Positions 33,167 through 45,331 of a stretch of DNA of 64,000 nucleotides are shown piece after piece (position 1 is the stretch's first letter; the number at the start of each line of letters is the position of its first letter). This DNA comes from an uncultured Mycoplasmataceae bacterium. Lineage in GTDB: Bacteria; Bacillota_I; Bacilli_A; Mycoplasmatales; Mycoplasmoidaceae. Location: the NCBI GenBank assembly GCA_947041945.1, contig CAMREV010000001.1, positions 45,644 to 109,643 of the forward strand. Direction: 5' to 3'. Made by a program: the position numbers and the translations under genes. A model generated the notes under the pieces. The model was not told the DNA's origin. It made no database searches and worked only from the letters and a program-made list of their open reading frames with translations.

Positions 33167-34711
33167 TTAATTTATTTTTAAATCTGAATCTCTAGTTACA
33201 TAAGTGATTATTTTTTGATTTTTATTATCACCATATATTTCATTAATTGCTTCGCCATTATCAATTAAATTAAAGGTATTTATTTTTATGCCTTCTTTTA
33301 AGAAATCATTAATTTCTCCAGCAATATTCATTTTTGCAGATCTGTTTAAGAATTTTATTTTAATATTGTTTTGCTTTATAACTACTGAATCACTTTTATT
33401 ATTTGAAAATATTTCAATATCAAATTTTGGAAAAATTTCTTTTATTCTTTTTTCTAACTTAGATTCAATTTCTTTCTTTTTCTTTTTAGCAATATTTTGT
33501 ATATCGATTTGTTCTTTCATTTCTTCTTCAAGTCTTTTTATATTTTCCTCTATTAAAAGATACTGTTCGATTTCTTTTTTATCTGAGTTGTCCAAATTAG
33601 AATGTCTTTTGATGATATTTAATTCATTAAGAATCTCAGCTTCACGATAGAAGTCAATTTTTTCATATTTTTCTTTAACAATTTCTTTTTCAGATCTTAA
33701 TTTTGTTAATTCTTTTTCATAATTATTAATATTTTCTTGCATTCTTCTAATTTCAGTTACACTTGAATTTTTTTTACTTTTTCTATTTCTTAAGAATAAA
33801 AGGTAATATAAACCAAGAGTTAGAATTGTTAATATTATTTCGAAGAAATTAATTTTTCTTTTAGGGGTATGTTTATCCTCATTGCCATAAGAAAAACTTT
33901 CAATCTTTTCTTTTTCAATCTTTATTCTTTGAATACATTCATTTCCAACAATGTTAATTTTTTCTCATTGATTTTTTACATCTCTTATTTCATTTAATTC
34001 CTTTTCAAGATCTAATATCTTAGAATTTATTTTTGATTCATCTTGATTAAATGCATTAATTTTACTTTTTTCTTCTATTTGTTCAGTTCTTTCTTCCAAA
34101 TCACTTTTTCTATTTGATTGAGTTTTTATGTCTGTCTTTAATGATTTAATTTTTTCTTCATATTCACTAATTTCATTTGTAAGTTCTTCTACTTCGTCTT
34201 GGTTAATTTTTTCCCCTTCTTCCATTTTGAAGTTGGAAACTCTAATTAAAATATCTCTTAAACGTCTGTTTTCTTTAGTATTTGATTCATAATGATCAAT
34301 GCTATTCATTGGATTACAATGATCAAATAGTAGTTCTGGTTCATTTATTCCAATTCTTTTTGAGAAAGACTTGAAAAAATCACTATGGGTACTATATTTT
34401 GCTCCATCCATAGATCATGACCTATTATTTGATGCAATATTTATCAATTCATTATCAAGCATAAGATCCATTTGAATGTCTGGATTTATATTAACCTTTT
34501 CATCAAAATTTCCTATAGTTTCATAATTATCACTTTTTGTTCCACTTTCATTTTTAAAAAAAATTAAATATCTTATTGCATCTAAGATAGCAGTTTTTCC
34601 AGTTCCGTTTCTTCCAGAAATTCTGTTTTCAGTTTCGTTAAAATTAAGTTCAATGTTTTTTAAACCTCTAAAATTATTTATAACAAGTTTTTTAATTCAT
34701 AGTTTTTTCAT
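33167..34711 (-). CDS. SbcC/Rad50-like ATPase with an internal membrane segment
   Basis: A 514-residue protein. The N-terminus KKLVINNFRGLKNIEL leading to Walker A GRNGTGKTA (residues 33-41) is typical of SMC/RecF/SbcC-type ATPases (AAA_23). Coiled-coil-like charged stretches (about 155-260 and 310-430) are separated by a hydrophobic segment FFEIILTILTLGLYYLLF near 280-297, bounded by Lys/Arg. No clear ABC signature is seen; LIDNGEAIN near the end may be a degenerate Walker B, followed by IITYVTRD where family members have the H/D loop. A membrane-tethered, hook-like ATPase is an unusual layout. Pairs with the MBL hydrolase gene. Confidence 0.65.
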
Positions 34712-34841
34712 TTTTTGCCTTTAAATTATTTTATCAAATAACTTATATTTACAAACACCCATTTTATAAAAGCAATTAAAATATTGTAAAAAAATATATA
34801 ATTTATAAAATATTAATAATAAATATATTAAAGAAAAAAAG

Positions 34842-36602
34842 ATGAATATAAAAGACATTAAAAAACCACATGATTTAAATGATGCTTCATTTAAAGATTT
34901 AAATAAACTTTGTAAATCAATCAGAACTGAAATATTTAATTTATCTAATACTAAAAAAGTTCACCTATCTAGTAATTTAGGAATTGTTGAATTATCAGTA
35001 ATGTTGCTTAAGCATTTTCCAGATACAAATAATAAAATATTTTATGACACTGGTCATCAATCTTATGTCCATAAAATGGTAACAAATAGATTTGATAGCA
35101 TCAAAACAATTAGAGATTTTAATGGCTTATCTGGCTTTCAATGTAATAAAGAATCTGATTACGATTTTTATTCTTCGGGACATGCTGGAAATAGTTTATC
35201 AATTGCTCAAGGTTTTAATGAATCCGCTAATGACTCTAAAGTGATCACTGTAATTGGCGATGCTTCAATTACAAATGGATTAGCTTTTGAAGCTTTAAAT
35301 AATATTGGTTTCAATAAAAGTAAAATGCTAATTATCTTAAATGATAATGGAATGTCAATTTCTAAAAATGTTGGAAGTCTAAGCCTTTCATTAAAAAAAA
35401 TGAATTACAAAAACTTTTTATATTCATTTATCAAAAATTCTACTAATCAAAAACAAGTTGAATCAAATGTTAAATTTGAAAAACACTTTAATAAAAATAA
35501 TTTTTTTACTGATTTAGGTTTTTACTACATTGGTAAAGTAGATGGACATAATTTAAAAGATTTAGATAAAGCAATTTCTAAAGGATCTTTCTATTCTAAT
35601 TTTTTACCAACAATAGTTCACATAAAAACTACAAAAGGAAAAGGTTTAGAAGATCTAGAATCTAGTAATCCAAAGTACCATTCATTTGAAGAAGCAAATA
35701 AGATTGAGTCAAAAGAAACATTTTCAGATATTGCTTCTAGTTATTTACTAAAAAAAATAAGTAAAGACAAAAATATTAAAGTGATTAGTGCTGCAATGAT
35801 ATATTCGTCAAACTTAAATAAAATTGAAAAAGAATTCCCATTAAATTGTGAAGATGTTGGAATTAGTGAAGAACATGCTGTTTCAAAAGCTGCAGGAATT
35901 GAATTAGCAAATAAAAAAGCAGTTGTGTCAATTTACTCCACATTCATGCAAAGGTCTTATGATCAAATATTAAATGATGTTTCAAGAGAATCATTACCAG
36001 TACTATTTCTTGTTGAAAGAGCCGATCTATCATATGGTGATGGAGACACTCATCATGGCATTTATGATGTTGGAATGATTAAATCTATTCCAAACACAAT
36101 AATATGTTCTCCATCAACTAAAAATGAATTAGAACAACTAATTAATATGGGATTAGAAAACAATAAAAATCCAATGTTTATTAGGTATTCAAATGAAATT
36201 CCATTTGAATCAAATGAAGTCAAATTAAAATATGGTGAGTGAAAATATTTACAAAACAAAAACTCATCTACTTGTATCATTTCATATGGAAATTGAATAA
36301 ATAAAATTGGTACTGAATATAAGTATTCAAAAGTTGATATCTTAAATGCAATATTTATAAATGGCTTTGACAAAAATAAAATTCTTAACATCATTAAAAA
36401 ATATAAGAAAATAATTTTTTATGAAAGAGTTTATAAAACAGGAACACTTTATGAATCAATTGTTGAACTACTAAAAGAAAATAATTTAAAAACAAAATGC
36501 ATATTGATTTGTTTTCAAAATAACAATATTGGTTTTGGCAATACTCAATTACTTAATAGCAAAAACAATATGCAAGTTCAAGAAATAAAAAATTATATTT
36601 AA
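34842..36602 (+). CDS. dxs: 1-deoxy-D-xylulose-5-phosphate synthase, divergent
   Basis: A 586-residue thiamine-diphosphate enzyme that joins pyruvate and glyceraldehyde 3-phosphate at the head of the MEP pathway. Motifs: HLSSNLGIVELSV, DTGHQSYVHKM, SSGHAGNSLSIAQG, the ThDP site GDASITNGLAFEALNN (normally GDGA) with LNDNGMSIS, then the transketolase pyrimidine domain GISEEHAVSKAAGIE and GDTHHGIYDV. The C-terminal domain is divergent. AAGAAAAAAAG precedes the ATG. It works with ispG at 16991; other MEP genes must lie elsewhere. Confidence 0.9.
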
Positions 36603-36637
36603 TTTTTAAATATAATTACTATATGTTGAGGTTTGTT

Positions 36638-37651
36638 TTGAATATTACAGAAAGACAAAAAAAATTATTATTTATTATCATCAATGAATATGTATCAACG
36701 GCTACACCAGTTGGAAGTAAAAAAATAATAAATAAATATATGAAAGACTTATCGGCTGCAACAATTAGAAATGATATGGCAGCTTTAGAAAAAGAAGGTT
36801 TACTTGAAAAAGTTTATAATTCATCAGGAAGAGTTCCTTCTGTTATGGGTTATAAATATTTTGAAAAAAATGACATTTCTTCTATTGATGAAGACATTGA
36901 AATAAAATTAAAGAAAATATTTTCAAATAGAAATTTTTCAATTAATGATGTAATAGATTCAAGTGTTAGTTTAATTAATGAAACATTAAAACTACCGTCA
37001 GTAATTACTCAAACTGAGAATGACGAATTACTTAAAAGAATTGACTTAGTGCCAACATCAAAAGATTCTGCTTTGGTTATATTGATTACTTCAAGTGGAG
37101 ATGTTTTTAAAAACATTGTTAATTTAGAAAATGAAAAAGATTTAAAAAACTTATCGATTTGTATAAGAATTTTTAATGATAGATTAATAGATTGCAAACT
37201 TTCAGAAGTTATGGATAAAGTAAAACTTTTAAAATCGTTAATAAAAGAAAAAATTATTAATTATGAATCTTCTTTACAAAACGTTCTTGAAAAAATTTTC
37301 ACATTTGATAAAAAAATTAAAACTAATGTTAAAGGGCAATATAATTTATTAAGCCAACCAGAATTTAATGATCACAAGAAATTATTAAAAGTATTAGAAA
37401 TGTTAGAAAACACTACAGTATGAGAACAAATTGCTTATAATCAACATGTTCGTGGTGGTTCTACAACCATAACATTTGGTGAATCAATTGGAATCAAAGA
37501 CTTATGTATTGCTTCTACAGAAATTTCCTTACCAAATAATAAAACCCAAATATCAATTGTTGGTCCTGCAAGAATGGATTTTTCAAATGTAAAAGGAATT
37601 TTGGATTTCATCAAAAATGAAATTGAAAAATACTGAAAGAAAGAAGATTAA
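36638..37651 (+). CDS. hrcA: Heat-inducible transcription repressor HrcA
   Basis: About 337 residues with the HrcA pattern: NITERQKKLLFIIINEY, TATPVGSKKII, the winged helix LSAATIRNDMAALEKEGLLEK and HSSGRVPS-like SSGRVPSVMGYKYF. The C-terminal half ends in GPARMDFSNVKGILDFI. The start TTG at 36638 is favoured because GAGG lies six bases upstream and the protein then begins exactly at the family N-terminus; an ATG at 36623 in frame has no ribosome site. It represses chaperone genes through CIRCE elements; none was seen in this window. Confidence 0.9.
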
Positions 37652-37652
37652 A

Positions 37653-38117
37653 ATGTTTTATATAAAAAATAATAAATGCAAAGTTTCAAAAAAATACAAT
37701 TACAAGAAAAACTTTCTTTCTGCAGATCAGAAAATTAAGCACTCTTTAATTATGTATGCATATCTAACAGAACAAGATGTTATTGGTTGAAATAAAAGAG
37801 ATTTTAAAAAATGATTTAAAAATAATAAAAAAGAAATAATAGATTATTATACTGGTAAAAAAAATGAATTTTATGGAACATTTTTTTCTAATGATGAAGT
37901 TAAAAATAAACTAGAATTAGTTTTTAATCATAATGAAAAACTTATTTATAATCTTGTAGATAAAAATGGTTTAAATAACGAAAGTGATTATCAAGAATTT
38001 TTAAAAGTTAATAAAGAATACAATAAATTATTAGATTTTTTAAAGAAAATGCAAATGAATAATTTTAATGAATTTTTTATTTATATTAATTCTCTTTTAT
38101 TACCAAAAATACATTAA
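37653..38117 (+). CDS. Hypothetical protein downstream of hrcA
   Basis: A 154-residue soluble, Lys/Asn-rich protein with three TGA Trp codons. It starts one base after the hrcA stop (TTAAAATG), so it is almost surely in the same transcript. I recognise no family: it is not GrpE, DnaK or DnaJ, which often follow hrcA. The middle (GWNKRDFKKWFKNNKKEII) is strongly basic and the second half helical, ending in LLLPKIH. Confidence 0.6.
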
Positions 38118-38121
38118 TATA

Positions 38122-38298
38122 TTATGTAATTCCATAATATATTGGAATTACTATTGCAGATATAACAAGAGCTAAAACACAAATCAAAGAAATTCAAATA
38201 ACTACCTTTTTTCTTTTAAGATATTTTTCGATTACTTTCTTTTCTTCTTCATCTAATGTTTCATCAAACTCTTTAATTTCACTAATTTCATTTTTCAT
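38122..38298 (-). CDS. Small membrane protein (58 residues)
   Basis: Fifty-eight codons on the minus strand: an acidic helix-forming start (KEFDETLDEEEKKVIEKYL), a basic KRKK stop-transfer-like patch, then one hydrophobic segment VVIWISLICVLALVISAIVI ending near the C-terminus. The topology is that of a tail-anchored protein. One TGA Trp is used. No family known to me. It is convergent with the hypothetical gene after hrcA. Confidence 0.55.
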
Positions 38299-38410
38299 AT
38301 AAAAAAATTATATGATAAATATTTTTTAAAATAATAAAACTATTATACTTTATAATATATTTTGATATAGATAATACATATTAACCGTATTACATTAGGA
38401 AGGATCAATA

Positions 38411-39193
38411 ATGAAAATATTATTCATTGGCGATATATCTGGCGAAGACGGAATAAGAGCTGTCAAAGACAACGTAAAAAATATAATTAAAAAAGAAAAA
38501 ATTGATTATGTAATTGCAAATGCAGAGAACACTACTAAAGGTAGAGGTTTAAATTTCACTGATTACAATAAACTAAAAGATTATGGAATTAATTTTTTTA
38601 CTATGGGAAACCACACTTGAAAAGAAAAAGACTGTAAAATTGTTTTAAGTCATGAAGACATTGTAAGACCTGCTAATTTAAATAAAGACTTTGAATTTTT
38701 TGATGTTGGTGTTGGTTCTAAAGAAATTAATTTCAAAGGAACAAAAATAAGAATTACAAACCTATTAGGTAAATCATTAAATTTTAGAGAAATGCAAACA
38801 AATCCATTTCTTAAAATGGATGAGATTTTAAAGGAAGATAAATCAGACATTCATATTGTTGATTTCCATAGTGAAACAACAAGTGAAAAAAATGCTTTCT
38901 TTTTAAATTATAAAGGTAAGGTTGATGCAATTTTATGTACTCACACTCATGTTCAAACTGCTGATGAAAAAATTAGAGATAAAACAGCTTACATCACTGA
39001 TGTAGGAATGACCGGAAGTGAATCTGGAATTATTGGAGCAAAACCAGAAACAATAATAAAAATGTTTAGGGAAGAAATTCAATTTTTCAAGCTATTACCT
39101 AATTTAGATAAATATCAATTTTCAGCAGTTATTTTAGAATTTAAAAATAATGAAGTTATAAATATTAAGAGAATATTAAAATATGAAAAATAA
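38411..39193 (+). CDS. ymdB: YmdB-family metallophosphoesterase
   Basis: A 260-residue calcineurin-like phosphodiesterase. Motifs: ILFIGDISGEDGI (first metal-site Asp), VIANAENTTKGRGL, FFTMGNHTW, DFHSETTSEKNAF, CTHTHVQTADE and TDVGMTGSESGIIG, all typical of the YmdB group, which hydrolyses cyclic nucleotides such as 2',3'-cAMP and affects gene expression in Bacillus. The ribosome site is AGGAAGGATC before the ATG. A terminator follows. Confidence 0.93.
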
Positions 39194-39222
39194 AAAATCA
39201 CAAATGTGATTTTTTATTTTTT
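39189..39222. terminator. Bidirectional terminator between ymdB and acpP
   Basis: 13-bp stem AATAAAAAATCAC / GTGATTTTTTATT with loop AAAT and T-runs on both strands. Confidence 0.8.
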
Positions 39223-39450
39223 CATGCTTGAAGTAACACTCTCAATTAAATCTTTTGGAGTTTTCATTGCCATTAACTTTTCATCAGATATTGAAATACC
39301 TAATTTTTCTTCTAATTCTACGATTATTGTCATAGATGCTAGTGAATCTAAACCTATTTCTTTAAAAGTTTTATTAATATTTGAATTTGTTAAAACAATG
39401 TTGATATTTTTTTCTTTTAAAATTTTATTAACTTCATTCATAATTTCCAT
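39214..39450 (-). CDS. acpP: Acyl carrier protein
   Basis: A 78-residue acyl carrier protein. The phosphopantetheine site is IGLDSLASM (Ser in DSL), preceded by an N-terminal helix and followed by ELEEKLGISISDEKLMAMKTPKDL. The start chosen has the strong ribosome site AAGGTGG; an in-frame upstream ATG at 39504 would overlap the promoter. No fatty-acid synthesis gene lies nearby, so it may serve acyl transfer for glycolipid or lipoprotein building. Confidence 0.9.
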   Translation of the reverse strand: MEIMNEVNKILKEKNINIVLTNSNINKTFKEIGLDSLASMTIIVELEEKLGISISDEKLMAMKTPKDLIESVTSSMKK

Positions 39451-39477
39451 TGCTATAACCACCTTATATATATTATG

Positions 39478-39483
39478 ATTATA
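39478..39483 (-). promoter_or_regulatory. Candidate -10 box of acpP
   Basis: TATAAT on the minus strand, 28 bases before the acpP ATG. Confidence 0.45.
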
Positions 39484-39571
39484 ATACATTAATTTGTTAT
39501 ACATTTTATTTTTTTACTATAATATTGTATAATATTTATATAAATAATTTTATTTACAACTAAGGCTTTTT

Positions 39572-40210
39572 ATGAGTGAAATAAATAAAGAAATACTAGA
39601 TAATGAAGAAATTACTGTTTCAAATGAAAATAATGAATCAGTTGATATAACTTCTGATCAAATTATTACTCTTGAAAATATTGATAATGATATAAGTGAA
39701 AAAATTGAAACAATGGGTTCAGATTTAAACAATCAAGATAGTGAAGTTAAAGAAAACTATGACATGGCTTCTAATGATCTTGTTTCTACTTTTGAAATGG
39801 AAAATCCTACTAATATTTCAGAAGATAATCAAACTACTGAAAATTCAACAAATACTGAAAACAATGATGCTAAATTAATGCCTGAAGTTATGAATCCAAT
39901 TAGTCATGCGAATGATCAATACACATTAGCAAATGTTTTGAAAAACTTTAATAATGGCGAATTAGAATACTTTGAAGAAATGAAAAAAGAAGCATTTAAT
40001 AAAAAAGAATTAATTCATATTTATCCAAGAATGTTTTTCTGAAAAAAAAGAAAAGCTAAAAAAATAAATGATGAAATTATTCTTGAAATGGAAATGGAAT
40101 TCCAAAATAATTATCAAAATGTATTAGCAATGAGAAATGATTACAAAGCTAAATTTAATGAGTATGAACACAAGCAAAGAATATACAAAGAATCATTATT
40201 TAAATTATAA
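39572..40210 (+). CDS. Hypothetical acidic protein
   Basis: A 212-residue protein. The first 105 residues are very acidic and rich in Asn, Ser, Thr and Glu (low-complexity, probably disordered). After NPISHANDQYTL comes a basic, helical part with FFWKKRKAKKIN and a terminal coiled-coil-like stretch EMEMEFQNNYQ ... EYEHKQRIYKE. Two TATAAT boxes (39518 and 39528) precede it. No family recognised. A similar acidic-then-basic plan is common in cytoskeletal or attachment-organelle proteins of mycoplasmas, but nothing specific supports that here. Confidence 0.6.
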
Positions 40211-40244
40211 AAAACAATAGTATAATAGAACTATTGTTTTTTTA
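40209..40244 (+). terminator. Terminator before serS
   Basis: Stem AAAAACAATAG / CTATTGTTTTT with a ten-base loop. The loop itself contains TATAAT, a possible -10 box for serS. Confidence 0.7.
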
Positions 40245-40270
40245 TTTAAATTAAAGAAAGTGTACCAATA

Positions 40271-41536
<1,266 letters not shown>

Positions 41537-41544
41537 GAACAAAT

Positions 41545-42183
41545 ATGAAAAGAGGTTTCTTTATTACTTTTGAAGGTACAGATGGTTCTGGAAAAACCAC
41601 TATATTAAATAAAGTTATTACACAACTTGAAGAACATAATATCAATGTATCTCGTACAAGAGAACCAGGTGGTCAAAACAAAGTTTGTGAAGATATAAGA
41701 GGAGTTTTATTAAACAATAAAGATGTTGATAAATATGCTGAATCTTTATTGTTTGCTGCTTCAAGAGTTCAACATGTAAACAAATACATTATTCCTAAAA
41801 TTTCAGAAGGTGTTAGTGTAATTTCTGATCGTTATTTAGACTCTTCAATTGCATATCAAGGTTATGGAAAAAACATTGATGTAAAATGAATTCAAGAAAT
41901 AAATAGTTTTGCTACAAATGAATTTAAACCTGACTTTACTTTCTTTTTTGATATAAAGCCTAATATTGCTCAAAAAAGAATAATGGTTAATCCTAATCGA
42001 GAAAAAAATAGATTTGATTTAGAAAGCATGGAAATTCAAGAATTAGTTTATAAGGGCTACAAAGAAATCATTAAAAATAATCCTGACAAATTTATATTAA
42101 TCAATGCTGAGTTAAGTGCTGATGAAGTATATAAACAAGTTTGAGATAAAATTAAAGAAATATTTGGAATTATCAATGACTAA
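41545..42183 (+). CDS. tmk: Thymidylate kinase
   Basis: A 212-residue dTMP kinase. P-loop FEGTDGSGKTT at residues 6-16, TREPGG, DRYLDSSIAYQGYGK (the DRY motif and lid region). It phosphorylates dTMP to dTDP for DNA synthesis. The ribosome site AGGAAC is in the serS-tmk gap. Its end overlaps holB by eight bases; tmk-holB adjacency is widespread in Firmicutes. Confidence 0.96.
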
Positions 42184-42958
42184 TAAAAATAACCATATCT
42201 TTATAATTTCTGAGAAGAAGTTTTCAAATACAAATGATCTAATTAAAAAGATTTGTAAAGATTTCCTTTCTCATACAGATGAAAAAGAACTGTACTATAA
42301 GAAAATAGATAATAATAATTACTATGACTATATTGAATACAATCTTTATTTGGATGATATTAAAATTGATGAAATTAGAGAGCTAAAAAGAAAGTTCTAT
42401 TCTATTGCTTTAGAAAATGCAGGTTACAAGTTTTATGTAATAAGAAATATTGAATTACTTAATGCAAGGGCAGCTAATTCATTTTTAAAATTTATTGAAG
42501 AACCACCAAAAAATACTATTGGAATTTTTACATGTAGAAATTCAAATAAAGTTTTACCTACTATTTACAGTAGGTGTGAAGAACTAAGAGCATCATCAAA
42601 CTTAAATGAAGTTGAAGAATATTTAAAGAATAACATTAATGAAAATATGCACACTTTTTATTTAGAATCTTTTTTTTCACTAGATGAAATAAAAATCTTT
42701 AATGAATGTAAAAATAAAAACATAATAATTAGTCTATATCAAGATTTAGCAAATAGTTTGCAAGATAATAAAAAAGTAATAGATAACTTAGCTCAATTCA
42801 AAAAACTTTCTTATAAAGAAATTGCTATTTTAGTTCATTCTTTAATGATTGGTAATAAAATTGAAAATAAACAAAAGTTATTAGAAATTTCAAATAACAT
42901 TAAGTTTAATTTAAGTAAAGTATTATTATTTAATCAAATCATTAATTTAATTAAGTAG
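42176..42958 (+). CDS. holB: DNA polymerase III delta' subunit
   Basis: A 260-residue clamp-loader subunit recognised by NARAANSFLKFIEEPPKNT and the arginine-finger step TIYSRCEEL (SRC motif). It lacks the P-loop, as usual for delta'. The ATG lies inside the tmk 3' end, which marks translational coupling; an upstream in-frame ATG (42116) is within tmk and unlikely. It is followed eight bases later by mnmE. Confidence 0.88.
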   Translation: MTNKNNHIFIISEKKFSNTNDLIKKICKDFLSHTDEKELYYKKIDNNNYYDYIEYNLYLDDIKIDEIRELKRKFYSIALENAGYKFYVIRNIELLNARAANSFLKFIEEPPKNTIGIFTCRNSNKVLPTIYSRCEELRASSNLNEVEEYLKNNINENMHTFYLESFFSLDEIKIFNECKNKNIIISLYQDLANSLQDNKKVIDNLAQFKKLSYKEIAILVHSLMIGNKIENKQKLLEISNNIKFNLSKVLLFNQIINLIK

Positions 42959-42966
42959 GAGATAAA

Positions 42967-44292
42967 ATGAATACAATTGTTGCACTAGCAACTCCACCAA
43001 TGAAATCTACTATTCATATTATTAGATTATCTGGTCCAGAAACATACAACATCATTAATAAAATTTGTACTAAAAAAATTGAAAAAAATGGTCACTCAAT
43101 TCAGAATAATAAAATCATTAATAAAAATAATAATAAAATTATTGATGATGTTTTACTAATGAAATTTGTAGGTCCTAAATCATTTACGGGCGAAGATTTA
43201 ATTGAAATTAATTGTCATGGTAATTTAATAATTGTGAATAAAATAATTAAATTAATTTTAGAAAACGGAGCAATAATGGCTCAACCTGGTGAATTCACTA
43301 AGCAAGCATTTATCAATAATAAATTGGATATTTCTCAAGCTAATTCAATCAACTATTTAATTAATGCTAAAACAGACTTTCAAGCAGAAGTTTCCTTAAA
43401 TATTATTTTAGGCAATGCAAAAAATAAAATAAAATTAATTACAGAAAAACTATTTCAAATAATTGGAACATTAGAAGTTAATATTGATTATCCTGAATAT
43501 TATGATATTCATGATGTTAAAAGCCAAGAAGTTAAAAAGACTATTGATGAAATTTACAAAGATATAAATGAAATAATAACTGATTACAATAACAACTATC
43601 ATTTGTTCAATGGAATTAATTTAGTCATACTAGGAAAACCTAATAGTGGTAAGTCATCATTATTAAATACTATTTTAAAGATGGATAGAGCAATTGTTTC
43701 AGACATACCAGGAACAACAAGAGACTTTATTAAAGAATCAATAAATATTGATGGTTTGAATTTTAATATAATCGATACAGCAGGAATAAGAGAGTCTGAT
43801 AACCAAATTGAAAGCATGGGAATAAGCAAAGCTGTAGAGATATCTAAAAATGCAGACTTAGTTTTATATGTAATTGATAATTCTATTTCTATTTCAAAGG
43901 AAGAGCTAGATTGAATTAATAAAAATATTAATTCTAAACTTATCATTGTCAAAAACAAAGAAGATTTAAAAGATTCAAATCCAACATTGGATGGTGTAAA
44001 AATATCTGCCAAAAATAATAATATCGATAATCTTAAAAAGGAGATATTCAATATTTTTAAACTAAATAATGATGCACAATTTTTTATTACATCTGATTAT
44101 GAAAAAAATATTTTATTGGAAATTAATAATAACCTTGACAAAGCAAATGAATTAATCAAAGAAGAAGCATCATTAGACTTAGTAATATCTTTCCTTGAGT
44201 TTGCTTATAAGTTACTAAAGACATTTTTAGGTGAAGAAAAAGATTTTGATTTATTAGATGAATTATTTAAAAATTTTTGCTTAGGCAAATAA
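42967..44292 (+). CDS. mnmE: tRNA modification GTPase MnmE (TrmE)
   Basis: A 441-residue GTPase that with MnmG modifies the wobble uridine of tRNAs. N-terminal formyl-THF domain begins NTIVALATPPMKSTIHIIRLSG; the G domain (about 215-370) shows G1 GKPNSGKSS, G2/G3 DIPGTTRDFI and IDTAGIRESD; the C-terminus is FCLGK, the conserved C-[IL]-G-K with the catalytic Cys. The ribosome site TAGGAGA precedes the ATG. Confidence 0.96.
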
Positions 44293-44349
44293 TTTTTTTT
44301 ATCTATTTATAAATGTTAAAATTAATTACAAAAATATTAAGGATTTTAT

Positions 44350-45330
44350 ATGAAAATATTGGTTACAGGTGGAGCTGGATATATTGGTTCTCATGCAGTT
44401 TATTTACTTATTGAAAAAGGATATAATGTTGTAATTGTTGATAACATGTCAAAAGGATATGAATCAAATATTCATCCTAATGCAAAATTTTATAAAGCAG
44501 ACATTAGAGATGAAAAAGAACTTGAAAGAATTTTTACAATTGAAAAAGATATTTGTTCAGTAATTCATTTTGCTGGTTTAATAGTCGTTCCTGAAAGTGT
44601 TTCTAAGCCTTTAGAATATTTTAATAATAATACTTATGGTGTAGAGATATTATTAAAAGTTTGTACAAAGTTCAATATTAAGCATTTTGTATTTTCTTCA
44701 ACAGCTGCTGTTTATGGAGAACCAAAAAACATTCCTATATTGGAAACTGATATTAAAGAACCAATCAATCCTTATGGTGAATCAAAATTAGCTGCAGAAG
44801 CATTAATTAGAGGATGAGCCAATGCAAATAACTCTAATTATGTAATCTTTAGATATTTTAATGTTGCCGGAACTCATGAGAATGGTAAGATTGGTATTAG
44901 AACTTTAAAACCAACTCACTTATTACCATGTGTTGTTAAAAGCGCAATTGATAACCAAACATTTACTGTTATGGGAACTGACTATGAAACAAAAGATGGT
45001 TCATGTGTAAGAGATTTTGTACATGTTGTTGATTTAGTAGAAGCACATATAATTGGGCTTGAATGATCTATTAAAAATAATAAATCAGACATATTTAATT
45101 TAGGTTCAGGAGAAGGTTATTCTGTTTTAGAAGTGCTTAACAAAGCAATTGAAACACTTGCTATTAAAATCCCATATGAATTAGGTTCAAGAAGAGAAGG
45201 TGATCCGGCAAAGCTTTATGCAAACACTGGAAAAGTAAATTCAATTTTAAATTGAGTTCCTAAAATTTCTTTAGCACATATGATTACAACAGAATATTAC
45301 TTTAGAAAAAAATTAACTAATAGGGAATAA
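44350..45330 (+). CDS. galE: UDP-glucose 4-epimerase
   Basis: A 326-residue short-chain dehydrogenase-type epimerase. NAD-binding TGGAGYIGSH is at residues 6-15, catalytic Ser/Thr in SSTAAVYGEP, and the Y-x-x-x-K pair in NPYGESKLAAE; YFNVAGTHENG and RDFVHVVDL follow. It interconverts UDP-glucose and UDP-galactose, likely feeding glycolipid or capsule synthesis. A ribosome site AAGGATTTTAT precedes the ATG, and tatD starts two bases after its stop. Confidence 0.96.
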
Positions 45331-45331
45331 A

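Noticed and set aside
36623..36637. ATG start of hrcA at 36623
   Set aside because: No ribosome site; GAGG is placed correctly only for the TTG at 36638. It cannot be fully excluded.
36400..38400. CIRCE operator near hrcA
   Set aside because: No TTAGCACTC-N9-GAGTGCTAA element or close variant was seen.
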